From an uncultured Atopobium sp. (GTDB taxonomy: Bacteria > Actinomycetota > Coriobacteriia > Coriobacteriales > Atopobiaceae): 32,316 bases of DNA. Under the pieces are notes generated by a model. The model was not told where the DNA came from. It saw nothing but the letters and a program-made list of their open reading frames with translations, and did no database searches. How positions within the stretch are numbered: the first letter of the stretch is position 1; the number at the start of each line of letters is the position of its first letter. This document shows, in pieces, positions 24,170 to 31,571 of this stretch. The stretch spans positions 1 to 32,316 of the forward strand of contig CALIAZ010000009.1 in assembly GCA_938045565.1 (NCBI GenBank), given 5' to 3'. Position numbers and translations under genes: made by a program.

Positions 24170-25585
24170 TTAACCAAAGATTCCGTAGATTGCCTCTGCA
24201 ATGCTATTAGTAATGCTCTCTACGATATTCACAAATGGATTATCGGAATCAACGTCTTTATCTCCATATGGATTAGTGAAATAATCCCAGAACTCTTCCC
24301 AATAGTTATGCTGACGATAATACCTGTAAGAATCATCATCTTCAGTACGATCCTGCTTATCATCAACATTGTTTGTATCGTTCTTACTGTTCTTTTCTTT
24401 TTCTTTCATAGAAGAAAGTGTCTCATCAGAGCTAAGCGTGACATTGATAGTAAGACGGTCTTCTCCACGCATAATTTCTACAGGAACTGTCTCTCCAATC
24501 TTGTGAGAGCGAACAGCAATGATAGCTGCATCAGCTGAAACTACACGCTCTCCACCAATGGAGATAATAACGTCACCCTTTTTAATACCAGCGCTCTCTG
24601 CAGGACTATCGTCAAGAAGACCTGCAACATATGCGCCATAATCTACCGAGAGATGATTGCGCTTTGCAACTCGAGGAGTAACCGTCTGCATGGAAAGACC
24701 AATATAGGCATGCTTTACCTGCTGACCAGAAAGAATCTGATTTGCAATATCAATGGCATAGTTGACAGGAATTGCAAAACCAATGCCAGCAAATGACTGA
24801 GTATCAGAAGAGTACAGCGTACAAATGCCTACCAGCTGACCATTAGAGTCAACCAGAGCGCCACCAGAGTTACCTGGGTTAATAGCAGCATCTACCTGGA
24901 TGAGGTTAGCATAAATAGTGGTTTCTCCGCCCTCTGTCTCAAGCATATCACCACGAGAGAGTGCAGAAACAATACCTGCGGAAACAGAGTGATCAAGGCC
25001 AAATGGGCTACCAACACTCATGACCCAACTACCAGGGGCCAGGTTATCGGAATTGCCAATCTCGATTGGGGTTAAGCTATCTCCCTTGAGGTCAGCATGA
25101 AGAACAGCAAGGTCAGAGGTAGGGTCTGTGCCTACAACGGTACAGTCATACTCTTTATCGTTAATTGAAATGGAGAAGGTGTCCATACCCTCGATAACGT
25201 GGTAATTGGTGAGAATATCTCCATTTGCAGTCAATACAACGCCAGAACCGGTTGAGCCAGATGAATCACTGGTAGCCTTAACGGACACAACCGAAGGCAA
25301 AACCTTAGAAGCTACTGTTTCTGCCGTCTTAGTATCAGTTGGTTCTGCAGCAGGACGAGAAGTTGCTGCTTGAGAAATAGTTCCCTGACCAGATACTGCA
25401 GGAAGCTTGGAGATTCCCTCTCCCAAAGCAATGGTAGGAACGCAGGCAACAGCAAAAGCAATTGCACAGGCTGTTCTTTTTACGCTAGAGCTATGGAACA
25501 TAGACATAAATCCAATCTGCTTAACTGGTGAGAAACGCTTATTTACAGTGGAATCTGTGGCCAAACCATGTGCTTGGTTCTCCAT
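24170..25585 (-). CDS. HtrA/DegP-type (S1C) trypsin-like serine protease with PDZ domain
   Basis: 471 residues. A membrane anchor or signal lies at about 36-56. The protease domain has the full triad: His129 (NYHVIEG), Asp158 (SDLAVLHAD) and Ser240 (GNSGGALV). One PDZ domain follows (about 300-390, AYIGLSMQ, SPAESAGIKKGDVI). It handles misfolded exported proteins. The last 70 residues are odd for the family: a Lys/Asp/Asn-rich linker, an aromatic-acidic stretch (SYRYYRQHNYWEEFWDYF) and a hydrophobic C-terminal helix. The ATG at 25585 was chosen because AAGGAGG lies 6 nt upstream; earlier in-frame starts lack a site. It shares an upstream box with the dGTPase-like gene. Confidence 0.92.
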   Translation of the reverse strand: MENQAHGLATDSTVNKRFSPVKQIGFMSMFHSSSVKRTACAIAFAVACVPTIALGEGISKLPAVSGQGTISQAATSRPAAEPTDTKTAETVASKVLPSVVSVKATSDSSGSTGSGVVLTANGDILTNYHVIEGMDTFSISINDKEYDCTVVGTDPTSDLAVLHADLKGDSLTPIEIGNSDNLAPGSWVMSVGSPFGLDHSVSAGIVSALSRGDMLETEGGETTIYANLIQVDAAINPGNSGGALVDSNGQLVGICTLYSSDTQSFAGIGFAIPVNYAIDIANQILSGQQVKHAYIGLSMQTVTPRVAKRNHLSVDYGAYVAGLLDDSPAESAGIKKGDVIISIGGERVVSADAAIIAVRSHKIGETVPVEIMRGEDRLTINVTLSSDETLSSMKEKEKNSKNDTNNVDDKQDRTEDDDSYRYYRQHNYWEEFWDYFTNPYGDKDVDSDNPFVNIVESITNSIAEAIYGIFG

Positions 25586-25622
25586 AGACATCCTCCTTAA
25601 CATCACTTTGATACAAATAACT

Positions 25623-25697
25623 AACGCGGAAAATTCTGCGTTAAACATCAATTTTTCAATATGTGTATTCTACCCGTTATACCGGACAAAAATTCGT
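25623..25697 (-). promoter_or_regulatory. htrA-type gene promoter region with shared box and leader hairpin
   Basis: The minus strand has ACGGGTAGAATACA with -10 TAGAAT at 25667-25672. The box ACCGGACAAAAATTCGT (plus strand) is at 25681-25697, 11 bp upstream, as also found before the dGTPase-like gene. Downstream in the leader is a 20-bp near-perfect inverted repeat (25623-25642, AACGCGGAA with TTCTGCGTT arms). Confidence 0.45.
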
Positions 25698-25781
25698 CTG
25701 TCATTGTGGGAAACATACTTAAGCGTCTTGCAAGAACAGCATGCATGCACAAATCGCGATAAAAACTTTTTGTACCTAGGA

Positions 25782-26456
25782 TTATGCTCTAAACAGGTAG
25801 CCTACGCCACGCACTGTCTCAAGATGAGCAGCTGCCTGAGGGCCAATCTTAGAGCGAACACGCCTTACGTGAACGTCAACTGTTCTGGTACCACCGCAAT
25901 ACTCAAAGCCCCAAACACGCTGCAACAGCGCCTCGCGCGAGTATGCGCGAGATGGATGAGTTGCCAAGAACGACAGCAGCAGATACTCCATATACGTAAG
26001 GTCAACGGGAGATTCGTCAATGTAAACCTGATACGTTGCCAGGTTAATCTTTATATTGTCAACAATAACCAAGTCTCTAGAAGTGCTCTCGGTGCCTGGC
26101 CACAAAAGTAGTGAGCACCTCAGACTAAACTCCTGAATAGTTGCTGTAGACAAAATAAAATCGCTCTTACCCTGAACAGGTAGAACAAACTTAGAAAGAT
26201 TATCAAGGTCAGCCACAAACAGGCGAGCAATTCCGCCATTTTGCGCAGAATAATTCTCAACCGTGCTAATAACATCTTGAGAAAGGTCTTTTTGATCAAG
26301 AATAATCAGGTCAAACGTATGACCAGAAGCCGCAGCCTGAGAAAATGAAGCAGCATTTGCAAGAGCAATGGAAACATCAATGACATGCGAAAGTTCACGC
26401 ATACGTTCATGTAAGCGTGACGTTGCAGATACAAGAAGAATATTCTTGTGATGCAT
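25782..26456 (-). CDS. OmpR-family winged-helix regulator, GlnR-like
   Basis: 224 residues. The C-terminal winged helix (LTYMEYLLLSFLATHPSRAYSREALLQRVWGFEYCGGTRTVDVHVRRVRSKIG in parts, ending TVRGVGYLFRA) closely resembles actinobacterial GlnR, the nitrogen regulator. The N-terminal receiver is degenerate: an Asp is present at the phospho-acceptor position (Asp54, IILDQKD), but the acidic pair after strand 1 is missing (LLVSATS), as in GlnR-type phosphorylation-independent regulators. The ATG at 26456 follows AAGGGGG. It is monocistronic, with no partner kinase. Assigning nitrogen control is an inference, supported by GlnR-like half-sites upstream of the glutamine synthetase-like gene in this window. 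Confidence 0.8.
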   Translation of the reverse strand: MHHKNILLVSATSRLHERMRELSHVIDVSIALANAASFSQAAASGHTFDLIILDQKDLSQDVISTVENYSAQNGGIARLFVADLDNLSKFVLPVQGKSDFILSTATIQEFSLRCSLLLWPGTESTSRDLVIVDNIKINLATYQVYIDESPVDLTYMEYLLLSFLATHPSRAYSREALLQRVWGFEYCGGTRTVDVHVRRVRSKIGPQAAAHLETVRGVGYLFRA

Positions 26457-26488
26457 CGATTCCCCCTTGAATAAGCTTAATCTTATCA

Positions 26489-26494
26489 AGCATA
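26489..26494 (-). promoter_or_regulatory. Putative -10 box for the GlnR-like regulator
   Basis: The minus strand reads TTGTGGTATGCTTG, which fits gngTAnaaTng, about 33 nt before the ATG. A 7-bp hairpin (GCAGATA/TATCTGC, 26514-26535) lies upstream. Confidence 0.35.
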
Positions 26495-26538
26495 CCACAA
26501 GCTGCGAATAAAGAGCAGATATACCTCATTATCTGCAA

Positions 26539-26566
26539 TTAGGGCGAGAAGATCTTCTCGCCCTAA
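26539..26566. repeat. 28-bp perfect palindrome made of two inverted GGCGAGAA octamers
   Basis: Left arm TTAGGGCGAGAAGA and right arm TCTTCTCGCCCTAA meet at a central GATC. It lies between the second ABC operon and the GlnR-like gene. A run of six T follows on the plus strand; on the minus strand, the direction of both flanking genes, only TTAATTG-like sequence is present, so it is not a textbook terminator for them. Confidence 0.8.
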
Positions 26567-26610
26567 ATTATTTTTTACGGTATGCGCATTAATTATAAAA
26601 AGTATAGGTT

Positions 26611-27471
26611 TTATGCAATGGCACCAATAAATTCTGCTGTTCGTGGGTTCTGTGGATTGTTGAAAATAACATCAGGGGTTCCCTGCTCAACCACCACTCC
26701 TCCTTCCATAAAGACCACGCGATCTGACACATCTTTTGCAAAGCCCATCTCGTGAGTTACTACAATCATAGTCATGCCAGAGTTCTTTGCCAAGTCGCGC
26801 ATGACGTCCAAAACACCACGGACAAGCTCGGGATCAAGCGCTGAGGTTGGCTCGTCAAAAAGAAGTACGTTTGGATGCATTGCCACGGCACGTGCAATAG
26901 CCACGCGCTGCTGTTGACCACCGGAAAGTGCACTAGGCTTAAAGTCTGCTCTATCAGCAAGACCAACAGCCTCAAGCTGCTTGAGAGCCTCCGCTTCTGC
27001 CTCTTCTTTTGACTTTCCAAGAACCTTAATCTGGCCAATCATTACGTTCTCTTTGACGGTCAAATGACCAAACAGATTGAACTGCTGAAAAACCATTCCC
27101 ACGTCTCTACGAAGAGCGTTAACCTCGGCTTCATTGGTATCTGTAATCTCTTGGTCTTCGATAAGAATATGGCCTGCCGAAGGAATCTCCAGTAGATTGA
27201 TACAACGGAGCATAGTGGATTTACCAGATCCCGAAGGACCAAGCACAACCACAACTTCACCTGGCCAAACAGTCAGGTTTACATCATTCAAAACAGGCGT
27301 GGTACCAAATGACTTATTAAGGTGCTCGATACGAACAATAGGATGCTCGCCTGCCTCAAAAGCGTGGTTAGTAAGAGGTTTATCGCGCTTGTATGCCTCT
27401 TGTGCAGCAACTTCAGCATCCAAGGCGGGTTGTTCTGTGTTCGACTTCTTTTTGAAAGAAAAGAACGACAT
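26611..27471 (-). CDS. Amino-acid ABC transporter ATP-binding protein (GlnQ type)
   Basis: 286 residues: a 42-residue charged N-terminal extension, then a standard GlnQ-type ATPase with Walker A GPSGSGKS (78-85), Q-loop VFQQFNLFGHLTV, signature SALSGGQQQRVAIARAVA, Walker B VLLFDEPTSALDPE and switch His VVTHEMGFA. The N-terminal extension is absent from the other ABC ATPase in this window. ATG at 27471 with AAGGAGG 7 nt upstream; the ATG overlaps the permease TAA (TAATG), so translation is coupled. The preferred amino acid is unknown. Confidence 0.94.
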   Translation of the reverse strand: MSFFSFKKKSNTEQPALDAEVAAQEAYKRDKPLTNHAFEAGEHPIVRIEHLNKSFGTTPVLNDVNLTVWPGEVVVVLGPSGSGKSTMLRCINLLEIPSAGHILIEDQEITDTNEAEVNALRRDVGMVFQQFNLFGHLTVKENVMIGQIKVLGKSKEEAEAEALKQLEAVGLADRADFKPSALSGGQQQRVAIARAVAMHPNVLLFDEPTSALDPELVRGVLDVMRDLAKNSGMTMIVVTHEMGFAKDVSDRVVFMEGGVVVEQGTPDVIFNNPQNPRTAEFIGAIA

Positions 27472-28937
27472 TAGTTTTCCTCCTTGGAATTTGCTTGGGT
27501 CTTATCGGCTGTGGTGCTTACTGCAGTGCTTACCGTGGTACTTGCTGCAGTGTTTACGGTTTTGCCTGTTTCTGACTGCTCCATGCGTTTCTCGATAATG
27601 CCAACTACCTTAATAAGTGGCAGCGTAATTGCCAAATAGAACAGAGCTGCTGTCATGTAAGGCGTCATATTTCCCGTTGAGGTGGTGAGGTTTTTAGCAA
27701 ACATCATCAGCTCCATAACACCTACAGAAGAAAGCAGCGAAGTATCTTTATAGGACGTAATAAAGTCGCTAGTAAGAGGTGGGATTACTCGGCGGATAGT
27801 TTGAGGAATAATGATAAACGTCATGGTCTGGAAGCGGTTCATGCCAAGAGAGCTTGCGGCCTCATACTGACCTTGTGGAATTGACTGAATACCCGCACGA
27901 AAGATTTCTGAAAGATACGCAGAAGAGTTAATAGCAACCACCATAAAACCAAGCAGATTAGTGTCCAAATTGATATTCAGCATAGGAAGACCAAAGAACA
28001 GAATATAAATCTGCAGGAAAAATGGGGTTCCGCGCAACAGATTGATGTATACCACTGCAAGCGCATGCAGGAGCGGGTTTTTGGAGATCTTCAGCAGGGC
28101 AAAGCCCATTCCCAACACAATAGCCACGGGATAAGCGCAAATTACAATTGCAAGACAAACCAGCCATCCAGGGAACAGCATTACAACGGAAGATACAATC
28201 AGCTGAGGCTTTAAGAACATGCCCAAGAAGTGATTTGAGTTCCATGCTTCAACCCAAGGTTGAGCGTCAAGCCAATTCACTATAGCTTGAACAGGGGTGT
28301 TAGAAATAATGGTGATTTGAGGAGAAGAGCCGAGCTTTTGAGTCCCCTGCTCAGTGGTGTACGTTCCCTCAACAGTGTACGAGCCGCCGTCCGCAGGAAA
28401 CTTCATGCCAGAAATCTCTACACGAATCAGTTTCTGAGCGTCCACTAGTGTCGAAAAAGAAATAACAACCTGCGTTCCTTGGACGCTTGCAGTTGCCTCG
28501 ATCTTCTCGCGCGTAAGACCTGAAAGAACGGTCACTTTAGTGGTTGCATTCTGCAAATCAGAGCCCTCTGGAAGTTGCAAAGTCAGCTGAGAAACCTGCT
28601 CGTCTTCAACTGTTCCCTCCCAGGTCAAACGAGTCTCTTTGCCGCCGATAACACCATTGCCCTCTGTCTGATTTGACTTAGCTGTTGCCTTGTTTGTGGT
28701 AAGAGCAAATGCACTCTGAGTAGAAAACGTGCTCAGAGACATAAAGAACAATCCACTTAAAAGCAATGTGGCGAGAAGTACTACAAGCAGTGAGGAGCAC
28801 GCGCGAATATGCAAGCACTTTGACTCAGCCGAATTATAAGCCGTACTCTGCGGCGCTGATTCAGCTTTGAAACTCGCAGGTGACATGCACAAGGACAGTT
28901 GCTGTCCTGACATAGTTTTGTGCAAAAGTGCAATCAC
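27471..28937 (-). CDS. Amino-acid ABC transporter permease with extra extracytoplasmic domain
   Basis: 488 residues, about twice the usual permease length. Residues 1-48 are cytoplasmic-like; 49-77 form a hydrophobic segment ending in AFA that could be a membrane helix or signal. Residues 78-215 are a hydrophilic, beta-rich domain (TWEGTVEDEQVSQLTLQLPE, GGSYTVEGTYTTEQG). A standard HisM/GlnP-type permease follows from about 235 (INLLRGTPFFLQIYILFFGL, FRAGIQSIPQGQYEAASSLG). The tail is Thr/Ser/Ala-rich. GTG start at 28937 with AAAGGAG 6 nt upstream; an ATG at 28913 is an alternative but has no site. It lies between the binding-protein and ATPase genes. Confidence 0.88.
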   Translation of the reverse strand: MIALLHKTMSGQQLSLCMSPASFKAESAPQSTAYNSAESKCLHIRACSSLLVVLLATLLLSGLFFMSLSTFSTQSAFALTTNKATAKSNQTEGNGVIGGKETRLTWEGTVEDEQVSQLTLQLPEGSDLQNATTKVTVLSGLTREKIEATASVQGTQVVISFSTLVDAQKLIRVEISGMKFPADGGSYTVEGTYTTEQGTQKLGSSPQITIISNTPVQAIVNWLDAQPWVEAWNSNHFLGMFLKPQLIVSSVVMLFPGWLVCLAIVICAYPVAIVLGMGFALLKISKNPLLHALAVVYINLLRGTPFFLQIYILFFGLPMLNINLDTNLLGFMVVAINSSAYLSEIFRAGIQSIPQGQYEAASSLGMNRFQTMTFIIIPQTIRRVIPPLTSDFITSYKDTSLLSSVGVMELMMFAKNLTTSTGNMTPYMTAALFYLAITLPLIKVVGIIEKRMEQSETGKTVNTAASTTVSTAVSTTADKTQANSKEEN

Positions 28938-28990
28938 GTGAAACTCCTTTAGAGTTTGAGGTGCCTAAACGCTGATACTAAAAACAGAGC

Positions 28991-29022
28991 AGTGCTTGAA
29001 GCCAGATTTGACTTCAAGCACT
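28991..29022 (-). terminator. Intercistronic hairpin, probable partial terminator
   Basis: A perfect 11-bp stem (AGTGCTTGAAG with CTTCAAGCACT) and a 10-nt loop, 19 nt after the binding-protein stop, followed on the minus strand by GCTCTGTTTTTAG. In such operons this lowers downstream transcription or protects the 3' end, giving more binding protein than permease. Confidence 0.65.
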
Positions 29023-29040
29023 ATTGCTGAACTGGTAAAA

Positions 29041-29892
29041 CTAGATGTTAGAACCAAACCATTTGGTCTTAAGGGCAGTCATGGTTCCATCCTTCTCCAT
29101 GTCGGCAAGAACCTTGTTGATAGCCTCGGTCAGTGCAGGGTTATCCTTGGAAACAGCAATGCCATACTGCTCACCTGTTGGAATCTCTTTTGCAATAGTC
29201 AGATCAGAGTATGAAGTGCTAATCAGATTGGAAGCAACAGGCAAGTCAATGACCATTGCGTCATACAGGCCTGTCTGGACTCCTGCCATTGCCGCAGCAA
29301 CATCGTCTACAGAAACAATGGTTGCGTTTGGAAGGTTCTCCTTGGCCCAGTCCTCACCAGAGGTGCCTGTCTGAACAACAACCTTCTTGGAAGCATCATT
29401 GAGCGACTGCTCGGTCTCGGTACTGCCAGACTTAACAACCAAAGACTGATTGGAATCAAGGTAAGAAGTAGTGAAGTCTACCTCCTGAGAGCGCTCGTCA
29501 GTGATAGTAATACCTGCGATAGCAACGTCTGCCTTGCCACCCTGCTTAATAGTTGGAACAAGGGTGTCAAACTTCTGGTTTGGCAGGTACGTAACCTCGA
29601 GGTTAAGCCTCTTTGCAATCTCGGTAATAAGATCAACGTCAAAACCAACAGGAGTGGTTGAGTTGCCCTCGAAGTACTCAAACGGTTGGAAACCAAGCTC
29701 TGCAACAACAGTCAGGTGACCCTTGGTTACCAGCGTATAGCCAGACTCTGACTGTGAAGTGGTGCTTGACTGAGTGGTTTCTTGTTTAGTGGATGAGCAA
29801 GCCATAAGGCCCATAAGTGCACATGCCATAGAAACAACTGCGACGCCCTTTAGGGCGGCCTTCTTAGCTGTAGTTACAAATGAAGATTTCAT
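29041..29892 (-). CDS. Amino-acid ABC transporter substrate-binding lipoprotein
   Basis: 283 residues of solute-binding family 3. Sec-type lipoprotein signal ending LMGLMAC with Cys32, followed by a Ser/Thr/Gln linker. The mature part shows LTVVAELGFQPFEYFEGN, VGFDVDLITEIAKRL, DVAIAGITITDERSQEVDFT and VQTGTSGEDWAKENLP, typical of polar amino-acid binders. The ATG at 29892 follows GAGG at 5 nt; earlier starts to 29952 overlap the promoter palindrome. It is the first gene of the binding protein-permease-ATPase operon. Ligand not assignable. Confidence 0.92.
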   Translation of the reverse strand: MKSSFVTTAKKAALKGVAVVSMACALMGLMACSSTKQETTQSSTTSQSESGYTLVTKGHLTVVAELGFQPFEYFEGNSTTPVGFDVDLITEIAKRLNLEVTYLPNQKFDTLVPTIKQGGKADVAIAGITITDERSQEVDFTTSYLDSNQSLVVKSGSTETEQSLNDASKKVVVQTGTSGEDWAKENLPNATIVSVDDVAAAMAGVQTGLYDAMVIDLPVASNLISTSYSDLTIAKEIPTGEQYGIAVSKDNPALTEAINKVLADMEKDGTMTALKTKWFGSNI

Positions 29893-29923
29893 ATTTGCCT
29901 CTTCCTGAATAAATCTGAGCTGA

Positions 29924-29944
29924 AATTCATTGGAATGAATTATA
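29924..29944 (-). promoter_or_regulatory. Promoter -10 TATAAT overlapped by an 18-bp operator-like palindrome
   Basis: AATTCATTGGAATGAATT (29924-29941) has perfect 8-bp arms and overlaps the consensus -10 TATAAT (29939-29944, minus strand) and the predicted start site of the second ABC operon. The -35 is weak. The geometry suits a repressor. The arms are unlike the ArgR half-site order. Confidence 0.5.
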
Positions 29945-29954
29945 GGAAGCAAAT

Positions 29955-30116
29955 ATGAAAAATCTACTTATAATTTTATCTACTATTCTCGTTTTTATTG
30001 CATATAAATGGCGAGAAAAACCATTTCTTTGCATAAATGACTATTATTTAGTTATTCTATCCAATAAAGACCAGGTAAAAGTAATTTTTTCAGTTCATAA
30101 AACGGTAACAATTTGA
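29955..30116 (+). CDS. Possible 53-residue membrane microprotein
   Basis: Plus-strand ORF starting MKNLLIILSTILVFIAYKW, with one N-terminal membrane segment and a basic-hydrophobic tail ending HKTVTI. AGGAAG lies 5-6 nt before the ATG. It is divergent from the binding-protein gene across the palindrome at 29924-29941. It is very A+T-rich, and I recognise no family or clear promoter. It fills about half of the 335-nt stretch between the two annotated genes. Confidence 0.3.
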   Translation: MKNLLIILSTILVFIAYKWREKPFLCINDYYLVILSNKDQVKVIFSVHKTVTI

Positions 30117-30163
30117 AAAAGCAAGCGGTAATCTTCTCGAAAAACAAGGGTTTCTCGCCAAAA

Positions 30164-30194
30164 AACCCTGCTCTGAATAAATCAGAACAGGGTT
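30164..30194 (-). terminator. Terminator of the glutamine synthetase-like gene
   Basis: A 12-bp stem with one mismatch (AACCCTGCTCTGA and TCAGAACAGGGTT) with an ATAAA loop. On the minus strand it ends in GGGTTTTTT. A second, mutually exclusive 7-bp hairpin (30147-30153 with 30163-30169) contains a GGCGAGAA octamer. Confidence 0.8.
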
Positions 30195-30227
30195 CAAAGG
30201 TACATAAAACGCAAGCAGGATAGTTGT

Positions 30228-31541
30228 TTAGCAACCAGCGTAGTATTTCTGAGTATCCCAATCAGTAACGGTGAGGCAGAACTCACGCCACTCCTCTGCT
30301 TTGCGCTCGCACAGATATGAGAAGATATGCTCACCAAGAACATCCTTAAGAAGCTCAGACTGCTTGAAGCGCTCAAGTGCCTCTCCAAGATTAGTTGGGA
30401 GCTTCTCGCCATAATCGGCAGGATTTCCGCCTACAAACTCTTCAGGAAGCGAGAGGCCTTCTTCAATGCCCTTGAGACCAGCCATAAGCGTAACGGCGTT
30501 GGCCAAATAAGGATTTGCAGTTGGATCAGGGATACGCAGCTCAGCACGGGTAGCAACGTGCTTGCCTGGCTTGTGCGTAGGAATGCGAACCATAGCAGAG
30601 CGGTTTTTGCGACCCCATGTTGCATATGCTGGAATGGAGTCACGGTCAAAGCGCTTGTAGGAATTAACCGTTGGGTTAGTAATAAGCATGTACTCAGGAG
30701 CGTACTTAATAAGGCCTGCAATGTAGTGCTGAGCAAGCTCAGAAAGGTGAGCTTCATTCTCAGTCTTTGGAGCCCAGAACAAAGACTCGCCATCGTGGTC
30801 AAGAAGCGACTGATTCAAAAGCATGGCTGAGCCAGGAACGCCCTGAAGAGGCTTTGGCATAAACGATGCAAACACACCATGAAGTGTTGCAATATGTCTG
30901 ATAACCAGACGAGCGGTAACAATGTTATCTGCGCAGGTTAGCGCCTCTGCATAACGAAGCTCAACGCCATTTTGTGCAGGGCCAGCTGCATGGAAAGAAT
31001 ACTGTACAGGAATAGAAAGATTCTCAAGTGCACGAGACGTGGAGTAGCGAAGACTATGACTCAGATCGGCAGAATTCAAATCAAGATATCCCGCCTCATC
31101 AATAGGCTTTGGCTCAGTGCTGCTCACAAAATAAAAATACTCAAGCTTAGGACCAACATTTGCAACGTAGCCAAGGTCTTCTGCCTTGATAAAAGCATTT
31201 CTCAGTACAAGACGTGGGTCGCCCGTAAAGGCCTCGCGTCGAGGAGTCTGAATATCGCAGAATACGTTTGCAACTACACCATCATCTGTCTTCCAAGGAA
31301 GCACCTGGAAGGTATCTGCATCAGGAAACGCGAGAAGATCGGACTGCTCCTGGGAAGCAAAGCCGTCAACGTTGGAGCCGTCAAAACCAATGCCCTCAAC
31401 AAAAGCCTCTTCTAGCTCCTCGGGGGAAATGGAGAGAGCCTTTAGTCCGCCGAGTACATCGGTAAAACAAAGGCGCAGGTAACGGACATCTCGTTCCTCT
31501 ACCGTGCGGAGAATATAATCAATTTTCTTATCTGTACTCAT
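30228..31541 (-). CDS. Glutamine synthetase family protein with lost metal ligands (probable pseudoenzyme)
   Basis: 437 residues, colinear with short type I glutamine synthetases such as B. subtilis GlnA. Kept: FDGSNVDGF, FMPKPLQGV, TNPTVNSYKR, NRSAMVRIP, RAELRIPDPTANPYLA. Lost, by ungapped reading against canonical motifs: GPEPE is GPKLE, HHEVAPGQHE is FHAAGPAQNG, NGSGMH is PGSAML, and the flap PGYEAP is DRDSIP. Four of the six Mg/Mn ligands, the glutamate-binding Asn and the flap Glu are therefore gone. There is no adenylylation Tyr motif. It probably does not make glutamine; a regulatory or different ligase role is possible. ATG at 31541 with GGGAGG upstream. Four GlnR-like half-sites precede it. 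Confidence 0.85.
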   Translation of the reverse strand: MSTDKKIDYILRTVEERDVRYLRLCFTDVLGGLKALSISPEELEEAFVEGIGFDGSNVDGFASQEQSDLLAFPDADTFQVLPWKTDDGVVANVFCDIQTPRREAFTGDPRLVLRNAFIKAEDLGYVANVGPKLEYFYFVSSTEPKPIDEAGYLDLNSADLSHSLRYSTSRALENLSIPVQYSFHAAGPAQNGVELRYAEALTCADNIVTARLVIRHIATLHGVFASFMPKPLQGVPGSAMLLNQSLLDHDGESLFWAPKTENEAHLSELAQHYIAGLIKYAPEYMLITNPTVNSYKRFDRDSIPAYATWGRKNRSAMVRIPTHKPGKHVATRAELRIPDPTANPYLANAVTLMAGLKGIEEGLSLPEEFVGGNPADYGEKLPTNLGEALERFKQSELLKDVLGEHIFSYLCERKAEEWREFCLTVTDWDTQKYYAGC

Positions 31542-31571
31542 ATGGCCCTCCCGGGTCAGAAAACTGGAATC

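Noticed and set aside
806..30410. Octamer enrichment as a simple by-product of GEK codons
   Set aside because: Only five of the coding copies are read as Gly-Glu-Lys; the others use different frames and strands, and several are intergenic.
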